A DNA stretch of 62,000 bases. Source: Tubiluchus corallicola (taxonomy: Eukaryota > Priapulida > Priapulimorpha > Priapulimorphida > Tubiluchidae). The notes beneath the pieces were generated by a model that saw only the letters and a program-made list of their open reading frames with translations, was not told the origin of the DNA and searched no databases. The stretch lies in the NCBI GenBank assembly GCA_030141605.1, contig JAQGDQ010000514.1:1-62000 (forward strand), given 5' to 3'. The number at the start of each line of letters is the position of its first letter. Position 1 is the stretch's first letter. Shown here in pieces: positions 11,769 to 39,447 of this stretch. A program made the position numbers and the translations under genes.

Positions 11769-12352
11769 CCAGGTGTCCCAAAAGTTACTACAAAGATTTT
11801 CATCTGACCTTTTTGGCATCACTCAAAAGCAGTCTTTGAGCTTTTGTTTGTGCTCGAGTCTTAACTGGGCCACCTTTATTATTGCGATGACAATAACCTA
11901 GGAACAAAGGTGCTGAATTGCAACTTGGAAAAAAGCATATGATCATAGCTGAAGTGCAACAAAACAGCAGATTGACACTATTGTACATGTATTCACTTTG
12001 TAGCTGTTTAGTTTTTCCACAAGATGAAGTTCCTCACCAGCTGCAAGACAATCTCAATGCGAAATTTCTCGAGTGAGTGTTGGTTTGGTTGCCAGCTCCC
12101 TCTCGAATAGATTACTTCATTTTGACAGATTAAACACACGGCTATTTGTATGAGGTTCAATCAAGAGCATAATTTATGCAAGATGACCAGGAGACAATCA
12201 TAGCTTCAGCTAAAAATTAGAGATGTTGTAAAAATGTTTAAGTTGACACAATAACGTGATATATAAATGCACATCAAACTTTCAAGCCTTTTGTTCCATT
12301 TCTTTAGAAAAAGTAAATTTGTAAACCGTGTAGCAACTTTTAAGACACATAG
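11769..12352. mobile_element. Non-autonomous TIR element, about 584 bp
   Basis: The left end, about CCAGGTGTCCCAAAAGTTAC, and the reverse complement of the right end, about CTATGTGTCTTAAAAGTTGC, match at most positions. No clear target duplication is visible and no transposase is encoded. A short minus-strand reading frame inside (11800-11988) shows no family match. The GTGTCCCAAAAGT end recalls mariner-like elements, but superfamily assignment is uncertain. Confidence 0.55.
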
Positions 12353-12545
12353 TTATTGATTATCGTATCGATAAAAAAATTTTTCTATCGTTAGCTATCA
12401 AATCGATATTATTCTAGAAAATATCATATCGAGAATGATATCATATCAAGTTCGGTACATGTCGCTGCTTATCGCACTCTTACATAAAACCGTTTCACTT
12501 TCCCTTTCAATTTATGCATGGGAATTATGCAAGTAAAGATAAGAA
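12353..12545. mobile_element. Left-truncated copy of the neighbouring hAT-like element
   Basis: From TTATTGATTATCGTATCGAT onward this stretch aligns with 12726-12900, sharing the ATCGTATCGATA, TAGCTATCAAATCGATATTA-like, TCTAGAAA, CTTATCGCA and TTTATGCATGGGAATTATGC blocks. The first roughly 50 bases of the element are missing, and the break falls exactly at the end of the preceding TIR element. Confidence 0.55.
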
Positions 12546-12678
12546 AAATTTTCAAATTCAAAGCACAGTCGTTTCTAGCCCTGTAATTCATTAAAATCTA
12601 TAAGCAGCTATGCAACATTCTTTAAAATGGAGAAAAGTTGTCACTACACTCAGAAGAGTGCTACCGTACTATGTATGA

Positions 12679-13332
12679 TAGGGATGCTAACGATAATGAT
12701 GCATAATGATAATTATCATGTCGACAATTATTGACTATCGTATCGATAGGAACATTTTGATTTTATCATTAGTTATCAAATCAATATTAGTCTAGAAATA
12801 TTGTTATCATATCGAATTTGGCAAGTATCGGTTCTTATCGCATTCTTTCATATAATTATTTCACTTTGATTTTTTATTTATGCATAGGAATTATGCAAAA
12901 AAGTAAGGAGTTATTCATAAGGTTATTCAAATAATTTTCTTGTATTTTCTTTATCCAACAGCAGCTGTCTTCAGTCAGTTTAGTGATGCGCGGACATCAA
13001 CTGCAGTGTTTTTAGAGGCATTCTCTAGTTATGTGCAGGTAGTGCAGCTTACATAAGCAAATATTATGTAATAATAGACATGTGCGTAATATATGCCCAG
13101 TCGTCTGTTGCAGCTCACACATTATTATTTTATGACCAAATAAAGAAAAGAACTTTGCCATAAATTACATGTAATACACTGAGACACACAATAACCAACC
13201 ACTTTTACTGTTCGAAATATATTTTTCGTATCGCAGCATTTAGAAAACATATTATCAATATCGTATCGTTGGAAAAAAGTATCGCATCATATCGCTATCG
13301 TAACACCAGATTTGTATCGTTTAGCATCCCTA
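12679..13332. mobile_element. Non-autonomous hAT-like element, 654 bp
   Basis: The ends TAGGGATGCTAACGATA and, reversed, TAGGGATGCTAAACGATA form a terminal inverted repeat. Flanking octamers ATGTATGA (12671-12678) and ACATATGA (13333-13340) agree at six of eight positions, consistent with an aged 8-bp hAT target duplication. The interior is rich in ATCGATA/TATCG motifs near both ends and has no transposase. Confidence 0.65.
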
Positions 13333-13340
13333 ACATATGA

Positions 13341-13790
13341 TACTGAAGGATTGTTGGAGACTAAAGCCACAGCAAACTAAGTCCAAGTTGGAAGAACATA
13401 AGCAAATTAGAAAATAGAAGTTAGCACAGAATAATTCTGTGCCTTACCATAAACTTTGTAGTATGATTACCCTTATTAGATACAGACTCAGACTAAGACA
13501 TTTATGGTTCTTTTCCACGCCCAACCCTTCCTGCAAAGAGTCAAATTCTGCTTTATCAACATTATAGCATGCTCTACTGCCACCTCTTGTACTGCCTCTA
13601 AAATGATTAAGTGGAAGAAATCAAGAGCTTCAGAAATTCTTATTTTCACATAATATAGCAAGCCAATAGCAATGAGCGCACAACATTATAATAATCATGT
13701 TTGTGATAATACATAAACGATGTTTGATATTTCAGAGCAACACTCATCGACATTTTTTATTTATTTCCCCATTTACACCAGAATACAAAT
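13341..13790. other. Unassigned stretch with a short minus-strand frame
   Basis: No gene recognised. A minus-strand open run between about 13605 and 13445 reads FRGSTRGGSRACYNVDKA and then EFDSLQEGLGVEKNHK, which looks protein-like, but it lacks a start and good splice borders. It may be a lost exon or transposon debris. Confidence 0.25.
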
Positions 13791-14083
13791 AGACTTTAAT
13801 TATTAATTAATCAGGATAAATTATGCATAAAGGAAAGAGCTATAGGGGTACAGGAGAAAGGATAGCAAAAGACCAATTGGTCATCATGTCAGCTACCCTT
13901 CCCATTCCCAGGTTAGTGCAAACTGTAAGAAAAATTTTGTACAAATTACACTAACCCGAGAAGGGTAGCTGACTTGATAACCAATTGGTCTTTCGTTAGC
14001 CTTTCTCCTGCACCCCCCCCCCCAACTCTTTCCTTTATGCATCATTTATCCTGATTAATAAATAATTATACCAATTATAGTCT
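13791..14083. mobile_element. MITE with long terminal inverted repeats
   Basis: The left half, from AGACTTTAATTATTAATTAA through TCAGGATAAATTATGCATAA and the GAGAAAGGATAGCAAAAGAC / GGTAGCTGAC-type blocks, is repeated in inverted form in the right half, which ends CTGATTAATAAATAATTATA and TAGTCT. Arms are about 130 bases with a short unpaired centre near 13920-13945. A C-rich run at about 14011-14021 interrupts the right arm. It has no coding capacity. Confidence 0.7.
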
Positions 14084-14869
14084 AATTCAGATGAGTCTAT
14101 AAACCTCAGCTAGAGTTAGACTAACCTGTTAAGTGAAAATGTAATGTTAAAATCAAACTTTTCTTAATTTTTTCAAGTCATTTATTAACTCCGCAAGAAT
14201 TATCAAAATACAGTATTAGGAATACATGCAATATTATGTAACAAAGGAGAAGGGCAGCGAAGAACCCGTAGGTTATCTAGTCAGCCAGCCTTAAATAGCT
14301 AGGATTAAAAAAATTAATTTTGGCACCGTTCTCAATTTAAATTTGAATTCTGTTGGCGTGTGTAATTGGCAATTAAATGATGGGAAACGCATTTAAATAA
14401 TCAAAAATTTAAAATTCTAAAATACTGTGAATATGCGAAGCAAACAAAATAAAAATAACTTAAGATTTTTAACATAACAGAAAATGCATAATTTGAGCGT
14501 TAACTTCAAAATCTGGCAAAAAAACAGTAGAATGATCAACTAAAGATGTCGAGAAAAAGAATATAATGAATTAAACCAAGGAAAAATAAGGCAAATATAA
14601 ATCATACAAAACAAAACAAAAGAAAAAGCAAAAGTGAAATGTTGTAATAATAACATCAATGACTAAAGCTGTCGAGAAAGGGAATATAATAAATTAAACC
14701 ATTGAAAAAGTAAATCAACTGTAAGTAAGACAAAATGAAATCAAAATATAGCAAAAACTTAAACACAACTTAAAGTGTTGTAACAATGAAAGAATGTATA
14801 GGTATTCCAAGTACATAAGTAAAATATCTCATTCATTGTACCCTGCAATAAGTTGTTTTTTATAGTTTA
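14084..14869. other. AT-rich intergenic, probably includes the 3' UTR of LINE A
   Basis: No gene seen. A short segment near 14245-14290 resembles one arm of the preceding MITE family (GGAGAAGGGCAGCGAAGAAC). Two loosely repeated lines near 14540-14600 and 14660-14720 share GTCGAGAAA-GGAATATAAT and AATTAAACCA. The 3' boundary of the minus-strand LINE lies somewhere here. Confidence 0.35.
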
Positions 14870-14906
14870 GAATTAACTTATTGTAGTTACATGACTTTAA
14901 TTGATC

Positions 14907-17900
14907 CTATAATGAATTCCACAGCAAAGATCCTTGGTGTTTTAAAGAATTCTGGCCTTTAGATGAGTTAAATCTTTCAATAAAATAAGATTGGATAGTA
15001 GCAAACCTAGTAGAATGGTGATGCATGTAACATGCTAAAGTATAATAATTGCTGAAGAAATCCGGGAGTGAATTATTTTTGAATTTATATACAAACTTGA
15101 CCAGCTCTAATTTATACAGATCATATACTTTTAGTAGATTTAATTGCAAATACAAAGGTGATACATGTTCTCATTTACTAGTAAATGTTATAAGTTTGAT
15201 CATCTTTTTTTGTTTAGAAACCAATGACTTTAAGACCGATGCTGAAGCACTACCCCAGGCAAGAATGCCATAACTCAGATATGGCATGACAAGAGAAGAA
15301 TATAAGAGCCGTAATGCATCTACATTTATGTAGTGTCATATTCCAGCTAATACGCCACTTAATTTGCTAATTTTGTTGACTATATGCTGTAGAGGTGTTT
15401 TCCAAGTAATTCTACTATCTATAAATATACTGAGATATTTGATTTCTTGGGTAGATTGAATATTACAACCTCCCATATTTAAGTTTAAACTATTGTTATG
15501 TTGCTTAACACATATTTTCTTTTTTTAGAATTTATCGATAGCTTATTTGCTTGCATCCATTTATTAATTTTGTCCAGTTCCACATGTACTGAGTGTTCTA
15601 ATGTTTTGATATTTAGGTGTGATAAAAATAGGTTTGTATCGTCTGCGAACAATCTGGTGTTAAATTGCGAACAAGATGGCAGATCATTAATATATAAAAG
15701 AAATAACAATGGACCCAATGTAGAACCCTGTGGGACACCACAGGTTATATCAGCAAGTTTAGACTCTGATGAGTCAATAAACGTGAAAAGTGCAAGAGGA
15801 CGTCTCCTGACACCATAGTGTGATAACTTATATAACAAAATGTCATGTTGTACCGTGTCGAATGCTTTCGATAAATCTAAAAATATAGCACAAGTAGTTT
15901 TCCCCTTATCAATATTTGCTAAAGTTTTCAATTATTTCTGACACAGCTAAAGATGTAGAATGATTTTTTCTGAATCCAAATTGGAATTTAGTTAAAATTC
16001 GTTCTTTTAAAAGAAATTTAGCTAGCCTAGAGTAAATTAATATTTCACAAATTTTTTATATGGGTGGTAAAAGAGATATTGGCCTATAATTAGAGGGATT
16101 ATAAGGAGAATCAGATTTGTAAATCGGGACAATTTTCAACATGTCAGGATAGATACCTTCTACACATTTATAGAACAGCATAGTTAATAATGGAGTAATA
16201 ATGGACAGTGAAATTGTAAAAAAATTGATTCGAGATGTTTTCGGGTCCTGCCGATTTATTGATTTTTAATGCAGCAATAGCAGAAGAAACTTCATACTCG
16301 ATAATTGGCACAAGAAAGGAGTTCTGATCAGGCATTCTAAGGAAAGAATCAAATGTTATTGGAGTAGGTGGTACTTTTTTTGCCACATCAGAACCAACCG
16401 ATGCAAAGTAATTATTCATGAATTCACAGATAGCAGGGGGTTCTGTAATCTCAGCATCATTTATTACTAGTTTGGTTGGAGTTATGCGCTCCTTGTTTTG
16501 TCTATTGATCAAATCATTCAATGTTGCCCAAGTCTTTCTAATATTAGTTTTATTATCGTGTAGTAAAGTAGTATAATAATTTGTTTTGGCTACATTTATG
16601 AGATGATTAAGTTTATTAGAAAATTGTTTATATTGATTAATATTTAAGATAAGAGTTGTAGTCTTACAGTCCTTGTATAATCTACTTTTTGTTTTTATTG
16701 ACACAAGAATACTTTTAGTTAAACATGGCTTAGAGAAAGTTACTTTTTCAGTTCTTGACAATGTCTTAAGTGGAGTATGTTTATTAAGAACTTCTTCATA
16801 TATTTGGAAAAATGTAGAGAAGGCAGAATTAGTTGGCACCTCGGAAAAGTCAACAGCATCGATCTTATTTTGCAAATCCTCCAGAATTGAATTCAAGTTA
16901 AAATTTCATTTATTTCTGATTTTAATTTTCTTTTTAACTATCAAGTTACCAATATTTTTAATAACAGCAAACTAGATGATCCGACACTTCACAGAGTATA
17001 ATACCAGATATAACTGGATTAGATAGATTATTTGTATATATATGGTCAATAAGTGCCTGAGAATGGTTGGTTATTCGAGGTGGTCGTGTTACTAATGGAA
17101 AAAACTGATTAGAGTAAAGTAAATTCAAATAATCTGCAATAAATGTTTTCTCTTCTATTTGCATAAGATTAAGATTAATATCGCCACAGATATAACAAGT
17201 CTTCCCTGACTTGTTAATGGCTGATAATATAGAGTCCATCTCGCTGTGAAAATTATGGACATTGGTATTTGGGTGTCGATAGATCACACCAAATGTGATT
17301 GGTTTCTTTTTACCAGGTACTTCAACATCAAGCCACATATCCTCAACTTGTATATGTGATTTTTGAGTAATGCTATTACCATTCTTACTTGTAGTTACTA
17401 TTTCTGTATTACAATTAATTTTGTACTCATCTTTTACTGTATACCTCAAACCCGATTTAAGATATATAGCTACGCCACCTGCGCAAGTATTAGAATCAAC
17501 ATGCAAGAAAGTATAGTTAGGTAAACTCATTATAAAAGATTGATTAAGTTTGTTCAATCTTGTTTCCGATATTCCAATAATATCGGGAGGAACAGTAAAA
17601 TGCATGAGTACTTCTAGCATATTAGAAAATCTCTTCTGAATACTATTGAGATTAAAATGTACTATTAATAAATCTTTATTGGACTTTTTTAAATTAGAAT
17701 TTGTCTCTAGTGCATGCAAATATAGTATTTACTATCAAACCTGGTAAGATGTGCATCAGGATCATCATCATCCCATTTTGGTTTTGCAAGTGAAGGAAAA
17801 TCAAGTAAAGAAGATAGACAGCATACATTTGTTAGATTTGAAAACAATTCGCATAATTCAGCATCATCAATACACTGAAACGGCAAAGATTCATTTATAC

Positions 17901-18066
17901 ATTTTAAACAAAAGTAATGATCAGAAGACAGAGCATAATGATTAAATTCATTCACACTCAACATGGTACACTTGAGGTGTACCCACATGTTACAAACGTC
18001 AAAACAGATACATTTTTGATTCTTTTTACAGGGTTTACAACAGGATACATATGAAAAATTTTCCAT
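14907..18066 (-). pseudogene. LINE A ORF2: PHD-like finger, endonuclease, reverse transcriptase
   Basis: Blocks in order on the minus strand. At 18066-17707 is a cysteine/histidine finger (CCKPC, then CICFDVCNMWVHLKC, then CLKC) of PHD C4HC3 spacing. At 17719-16958 is an APE-type endonuclease with FNLNSIQKRF, GISETRLN, GGVAIYLKSGL, GVIYRHPN, CGDINLNL and a terminal SDH motif. At 16896-16168 is the linker with TWATLNDLINRQ. At 15931-15485 is the RT palm with LDLSKAFDTVQHDIL, GVPQGSTLGPLLFLLYIND and FADDTNLF. The thumb follows through several frames to 15155-14907, ending SLKHQGSLLWNSL. At least four frame breaks separate the blocks. The catalytic RT aspartates of FADD are still present. Confidence 0.8.
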
Positions 18067-18190
18067 TAATTAATTATTCTAGAAAATAAAGTTTGTGATG
18101 CATTAAAGCCTTGTAGTGAGTTTTAAAGTTTACCTAGGTCCTCCTCACATTGAATTTCAATGACTAAACGATGATTCAAGCTAAATGACT

Positions 18191-18688
18191 TAGCTTGAAT
18201 CATCTTTCCATAAGAACATTTTCCCGTATTTTGTCCAGCAGTACTTCATTTTGTGGTCCTTAGCATAGTCCCTACATTGTTTGTGTAGTTTTATCCTTGT
18301 TGGAAGTCAAGGATTCGTTTATGTAGATCCGGTTATCGGTATACGATGCATAGTCAAGATTTTTAGTGCTTCCAGCATTTCTTCTGGTACCATAGAGTTC
18401 ATCCCGTTTGTCGCGTCTTGTGAACTTTACAATAATTCGTGGAGGCCCTCCATTTTTAGGTGCTGCCAGTCTATGTGATATACTGATATCTTGAGGGTGC
18501 AATTCCACTCCCATATTTCTGGCTACGCTTAGCACTATGTCATTTGTAACTTCATGAGGACTTACAGGAATTCCAACTATCTCCAGTGTGTCTCTACGCT
18601 CATATTGTTCTAGTTCACTTTCCGTAGTTTTTAGTCTGTTTTGTAATGTTTTAACAGTGGTTTTCAGTACCTTGTTTTCGTCTCTCAA
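18191..18688 (-). pseudogene. LINE A ORF1 (coiled coil plus RRM-like nucleic-acid-binding protein)
   Basis: The frame at 18688-18272 starts MRDENKVLKTTVKTLQNRLK, a heptad-like coiled coil, followed by ERRDTLEIVGIP, then DISISHRLAAPKNGGPPRII and VKFTRRDKRDELY. This is the usual ORF1 layout in CR1/L2-type LINEs. After NESLT near 18300 a frameshift moves the family ending (YAKDHKMKYCWTKYGKMFLW then KDDSS) into another frame, closing at about 18191. The protein would bind the element's RNA. One frameshift makes it a pseudogene. Confidence 0.7.
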
Positions 18689-19168
18689 ATATGTTCCATG
18701 TCTTGTTGATATTTGTTCAATTGTTCTTAAAAGCCATCAAATTTCTTATCTTAACAAAAACCGAAAATACTCACCTACTGTAGACCTTATAAGTTATAAC
18801 ACAAGGTGTAGAATTCAAAATAGGATAACAAAAAATATCAAAATCTTCTCAAAAGTGTAACTGTTTCATGATCTGCGAACGCCACCATATTTACCTACCG
18901 TTTCCGTAGATACGCAGCGACATCCAAGCTTTTACGACGCACTAGTTTCTGTTATGTTTATCAAAAATTGCCACGGTATGTTGATCACGGTAACAGTCAA
19001 TCTATGTGTATATAAATATCGAACGTTCGAATTGGATTAATCATTGGCATGAGTTTTTTAATTCGAATTCGATTAGAACCTCAAATTGTTCTCAGTTTGC
19101 GTTGTTAAAAGTAAATGAATGCGGATTATATTATTATTATTATGGTGATTCTAAGATGATATTAGCAG

Positions 19169-20464
19169 ATGGACCTGAAAAAGGCATTTGATGTTGTACC
19201 TCATCACTTTCTGTTTGCAAAACTTAAAAATTGTGGTATAACTGGTTCAGTTTTACAGTGGATAGTAAACTTCTTAGAAAATAGAAGTCAATGTACTTGT
19301 GTTGATGGTTACAAATCGACTGAGTCCTTGATTACTAGTGGTGTACCGCAAGGTTCGGTATTAGGTCCGTGTTTATTTGTGGTATTTATAAATGACTTGC
19401 CTAGTTGTGTGAGAAATTCTCTTCGTCTTTTTGCCGACGACAGCAAAATCTGGTCTGAATCTGATTCTTTTACCAGCTGTAATGATCTTCAATTGGATCT
19501 AGAAGGGCTCTGTGATTGGGCAGTTGAAAATGGTATGCAGTTCCATCTCAACAAGTGTAAGGTTGTATCTGTGGGAGCAGGATATGAGTATAAATACAAA
19601 ATGTATTTATATGATGATACAAAAATGATGCAAGTGGCATTCCGGCAGAATTGGACTTTAGTGCTTGTGAGAAAGACCTTGGATTATTACTTGATAATAA
19701 ACTAAATTTTAAAGATCACATAGCAGAAATCATAAAGAACGCCAAACGAAACAGTGCTTTAATAAGGAGGAATTTCAAGTACCTAGATCTGCAAACTTTC
19801 AAGCTTCTATATGTGGCACTTGTGCGATCAAAAGTGGAGTATGGAAGTAGTATTTGGAATAGTCCTAGGGCATATATAGTGGACCCAGTCGAAACTGTCC
19901 AAATGAGAGCTTTCAACATGTTACCGGAACTAATGAACTTGACGTATGAAAGTCAGTTAAAACGAATAGGTTTAACTACATTAGCTTTTAGACGTTTACG
20001 TGGCCAACTAATTGATGTATACAAATATGTATCTGGAGTTTACAGCTGTGATGATTGTCCTGTTAAATTAGAAGTACATTGTACAGCAAGATCAGGTCCT
20101 ATTCTTCATAAATCAAGAACTGCACACAAAACTGGTAAATACGACTATTTTTCTTGTACGATGCCAGAAATCTGGAATAGATTGCCCTGTGATGTGAGAA
20201 CAGCAACATCTGTAAATTTATTTAAATCAAAATTAGATAGACACTATGAACATCATCCATTGAAATTTAATCACCGTGCTAATTGGAACATGCCTATAAC
20301 AAGGATGCTGGATTACATATTATAGTGAGAAAACTTGCCAGTGGAGTCACTTAGGTGTTGATGACAATCTATTGAATGTGCAATTTGTCGCAATTACAGT
20401 CGAAGAACTATTTGTCTCAAAAGTTATATTATAACTACTGGAGATTTACTACTACTACTACTAG
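19169..20464 (+). mobile_element. LINE B: 5'-truncated non-LTR retrotransposon, RT onward
   Basis: Coding sequence begins abruptly at RT motif A (MDLKKAFDVVPHH) and continues with SGVPQGSVLGPCLFVVFIND and FADDSKIWSESD. A frameshift near 19640-19660 moves the thumb into a second frame (19651-20325: KDLGLLLDNKLNFKDHI, VRSKVEYGSSIWNS, then MPEIWNRLPCDVRTA, ending MLDYIL and a stop). The downstream 3' UTR closes with a TAC/CTA microsatellite at about 20449-20464, a common CR1-group tail. It is a different family from LINE A judging by the RT sequence. The 5' truncation is typical of incomplete target-primed reverse transcription. Confidence 0.8.
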
Positions 20465-23151
20465 ATATGGCGATTTCAGTGTTAACATTTAATGGTGATA
20501 CGTTCATGTTTTTGCAATGAATGCCCATAATGTTTAACACGATACAAAAGTGAGTTTGTAATAAATTGACACACAGATTACTTTATATGATGACTACAAT
20601 CTATTGGTTTGCCGAATTGCTGGTAGGCCCGACATTTTTGATGTTGGCTGGCCCTCTCCAGTAATCGGTAATTCGTTTTCAAATTGGTTTACTATGGAGA
20701 TAAAATATTGGCAATCGGAATATTAATGAATTTATGATCGGCACCACAATACATTTGCATTACGATCAGAACCATTAATGTACTTTGCATTGATGCATGT
20801 CGTATTTAACATATTTTTTAAATTTCACATTAGAACAGCCAAAAATATGCACAAAATACTATTTTCATGTTATGTGATCAGCGATTGATTGGTGATCGGC
20901 TTTTTGAAAGCATGTGACCGGCAAATCAATTGTAAACCTCGCTTAAAATACTGTGGATGGCGATTGGTTTTTGAGAAAAAAATTATCAATTAGATCAGGA
21001 TTGGTAAACTTGAGATTACAGCAACACTGGGTCTAATGTGCACCTGTAGTTTTAGCGACTATTGCAAACGATCACGGTAACAAATTTATCGTGTCACATA
21101 CGGTTATAAAACCTATACAATTTCCCATCCAGTCAAATGAATTTTTTATCATGTGTTTCCTCCGACAATAAAAAGCATAGCTTCCATGGCAGATGTAAAA
21201 ATAACTAAAATAATTATCCTCCACAGTAACTCTAACCCTAAACTCATGTTTTACTAAGTGTGCCACTTTTTTCCTGTGTCATTTTTACCGTGCCATTTTT
21301 TCCTGTGCAATTTTTACGTACATTCTATTGATAGGTTAATAAATTCGTTTCAACGATGATACTCAATTATTTATGGTTTTAGGGTTACATGTGCAATTGT
21401 GCATACTCCGTATGGTTATGGTTGTACAATATATTACGAAAACACATTAAAAATAAAAAGGTTCCATTAAAATTTGGGAAATGTTGGTGCAGAAAAATCG
21501 CAGTTTGCCTATGTGCTACACAATAAACCATACAACAGCAAAAATGCTGATGTATTGGCACTGAAAATAACAATGTATTATAGAAAAATAGACCTTCTTC
21601 ACTCATAGGTTTCCTTTATTCCAATTCTTGTCGGCACAGCCTGCATGGTTTTCTGATAAAGCTGCTCACATCTAAATTTTAAATTTACGAATTTTTGTTT
21701 ACTTCACTTATGCAATGATCGTTTCAAATTGGAAAAGTATGTTGTTTATATATTAAAAATATAAAGTGTGGTTTTCTCTGGAGGTAAGAATTTTTAATTT
21801 CACTACTTAATTGATCAAATCAGCCGGGTCCTTAAATATAACTCCAGAAGTTATGCTACCATCAAAAGAGTTGTTTTTGACTTTTTGAGAAACTCACTGA
21901 AAATGTTTAGACAATGTTAAAGGAATCATGATACAGAAAGCAGCTGCACTAACATTTCACATTTCTATTCATTATATTTTATATACATCAAACCTAAGAT
22001 AACAATATTATAATAATAGTAACAATTATAATAACATTAACCACAAGTTCATAACTAATATACACCACACATGTTGCAAAAACCATCAACTATTGCTCTT
22101 AGCGTATTTACAGTCATAATACACAATTATTATGATGATGTTGTTAGACAACCCTTAGTCACATTTTTTAGGCTCAAACAGTTGCCAACACAACACATAA
22201 ACACATTTGTTTTGGGAAAAGAACATACAAGTCACATTTTATACATACATACATACCAACACATACATACAAATGTTTTGGAAAACAACATACAAAAAGA
22301 GGATTGTGTTTAATAAAGAATGAATCAAATTTAGACACAATGGGAAACAGTCACATTTTAACAGGTACAGAGAAAATACAATGGTTACAAAAATTTGTAT
22401 ACCGTAATTTAAAACTGACATCCTCCCATTTTCTTAGTTTTTTTGCTAAACAGTCATTTATACAGACAGTTCGATAAAATTTGTACACTTCAGGTTTGGT
22501 ATATTAATTGCCATGAACCCGTGAATTCAATAAGTTTTTGATTTAGTTTATAATTAAAACAAGTTTACAAGTATCAGAATGAAATGTTGAGTATAATGCT
22601 TATAACAAAGGTACAATGTGGAGTTTTATTTACTAGTTAATGATTTCAATAAGATGCGTTTCGTTACTTTTCAAAAAAACAAAGAGTATGAAGTTAATTA
22701 TGTATCAAAAACCAAACAGTTTAGAAAAGGCCAGAAGACTCAAGTCAAGGCACAAGAGCAAACACTATTACACTGCATCACAATCATGTAAAAAAATTGA
22801 CTGAACAAATGACCAAAATGGAAGATGTATGTTACACAAGACATCGCAATAGGCATGCACATTGTACATAGATGAAGAAATTGGCAACATAGAATGATGA
22901 ATACGAGAATTTCACAATACTGACTAACAGATATATATGACTAGGATTTCAGTACATGATAAATGCACACAATACATTAACCAGATCACAATTTGAAAGA
23001 ATCGATTTGTTATCAGTTATCACTAAGTTTAAAACATTCTCTTAAAAAAGTGATTAATCACTAAAACTTTATGTACATTTGCTATTATGGCATCAATTAA
23101 TTTAATTAGGTATTCTAGCTAGGTGTATACCTATGCCATTAGAAGCACACC
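20465..23151. other. Intergenic / probable CNNM 3' UTR
   Basis: No gene recognised between LINE B and the CNNM stop. There is a short repeat of TTTTTTCCTGTG-CATTTTTACCGTGCCA type near 21260-21320, an ATAC/ACAT microsatellite at about 22240-22270, and a minus-strand AATAAA (plus TTTATT) near 22624-22630 that could end the CNNM transcript about 520 bases past its stop. Confidence 0.4.

Positions 23152-39447
<16,296 letters not shown>

Larger units (their letters stand above)
14870..18720 (-). mobile_element. LINE A: decayed two-ORF non-LTR retrotransposon (CR1/Jockey-like)
   Basis: Read on the minus strand the element runs from ORF1 (about 18688-18191) to ORF2 (18066-14907). ORF2 holds a PHD-like zinc finger, an APE-type endonuclease and a reverse transcriptase in that order. 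Order and motifs fit the CR1/L2/Rex1 part of the Jockey superfamily. Several frameshifts and stops break both ORFs, so the copy is dead, although endonuclease and RT motifs remain readable. Its 5' end reaches about 18.7-18.99 kb; the 3' UTR extends below 14870 with no clear tail or target duplication found. Confidence 0.85.

Noticed and set aside
15498-15818. Plus-strand frame of 106 codons
   Set aside because: Antisense shadow of the LINE A reverse transcriptase.
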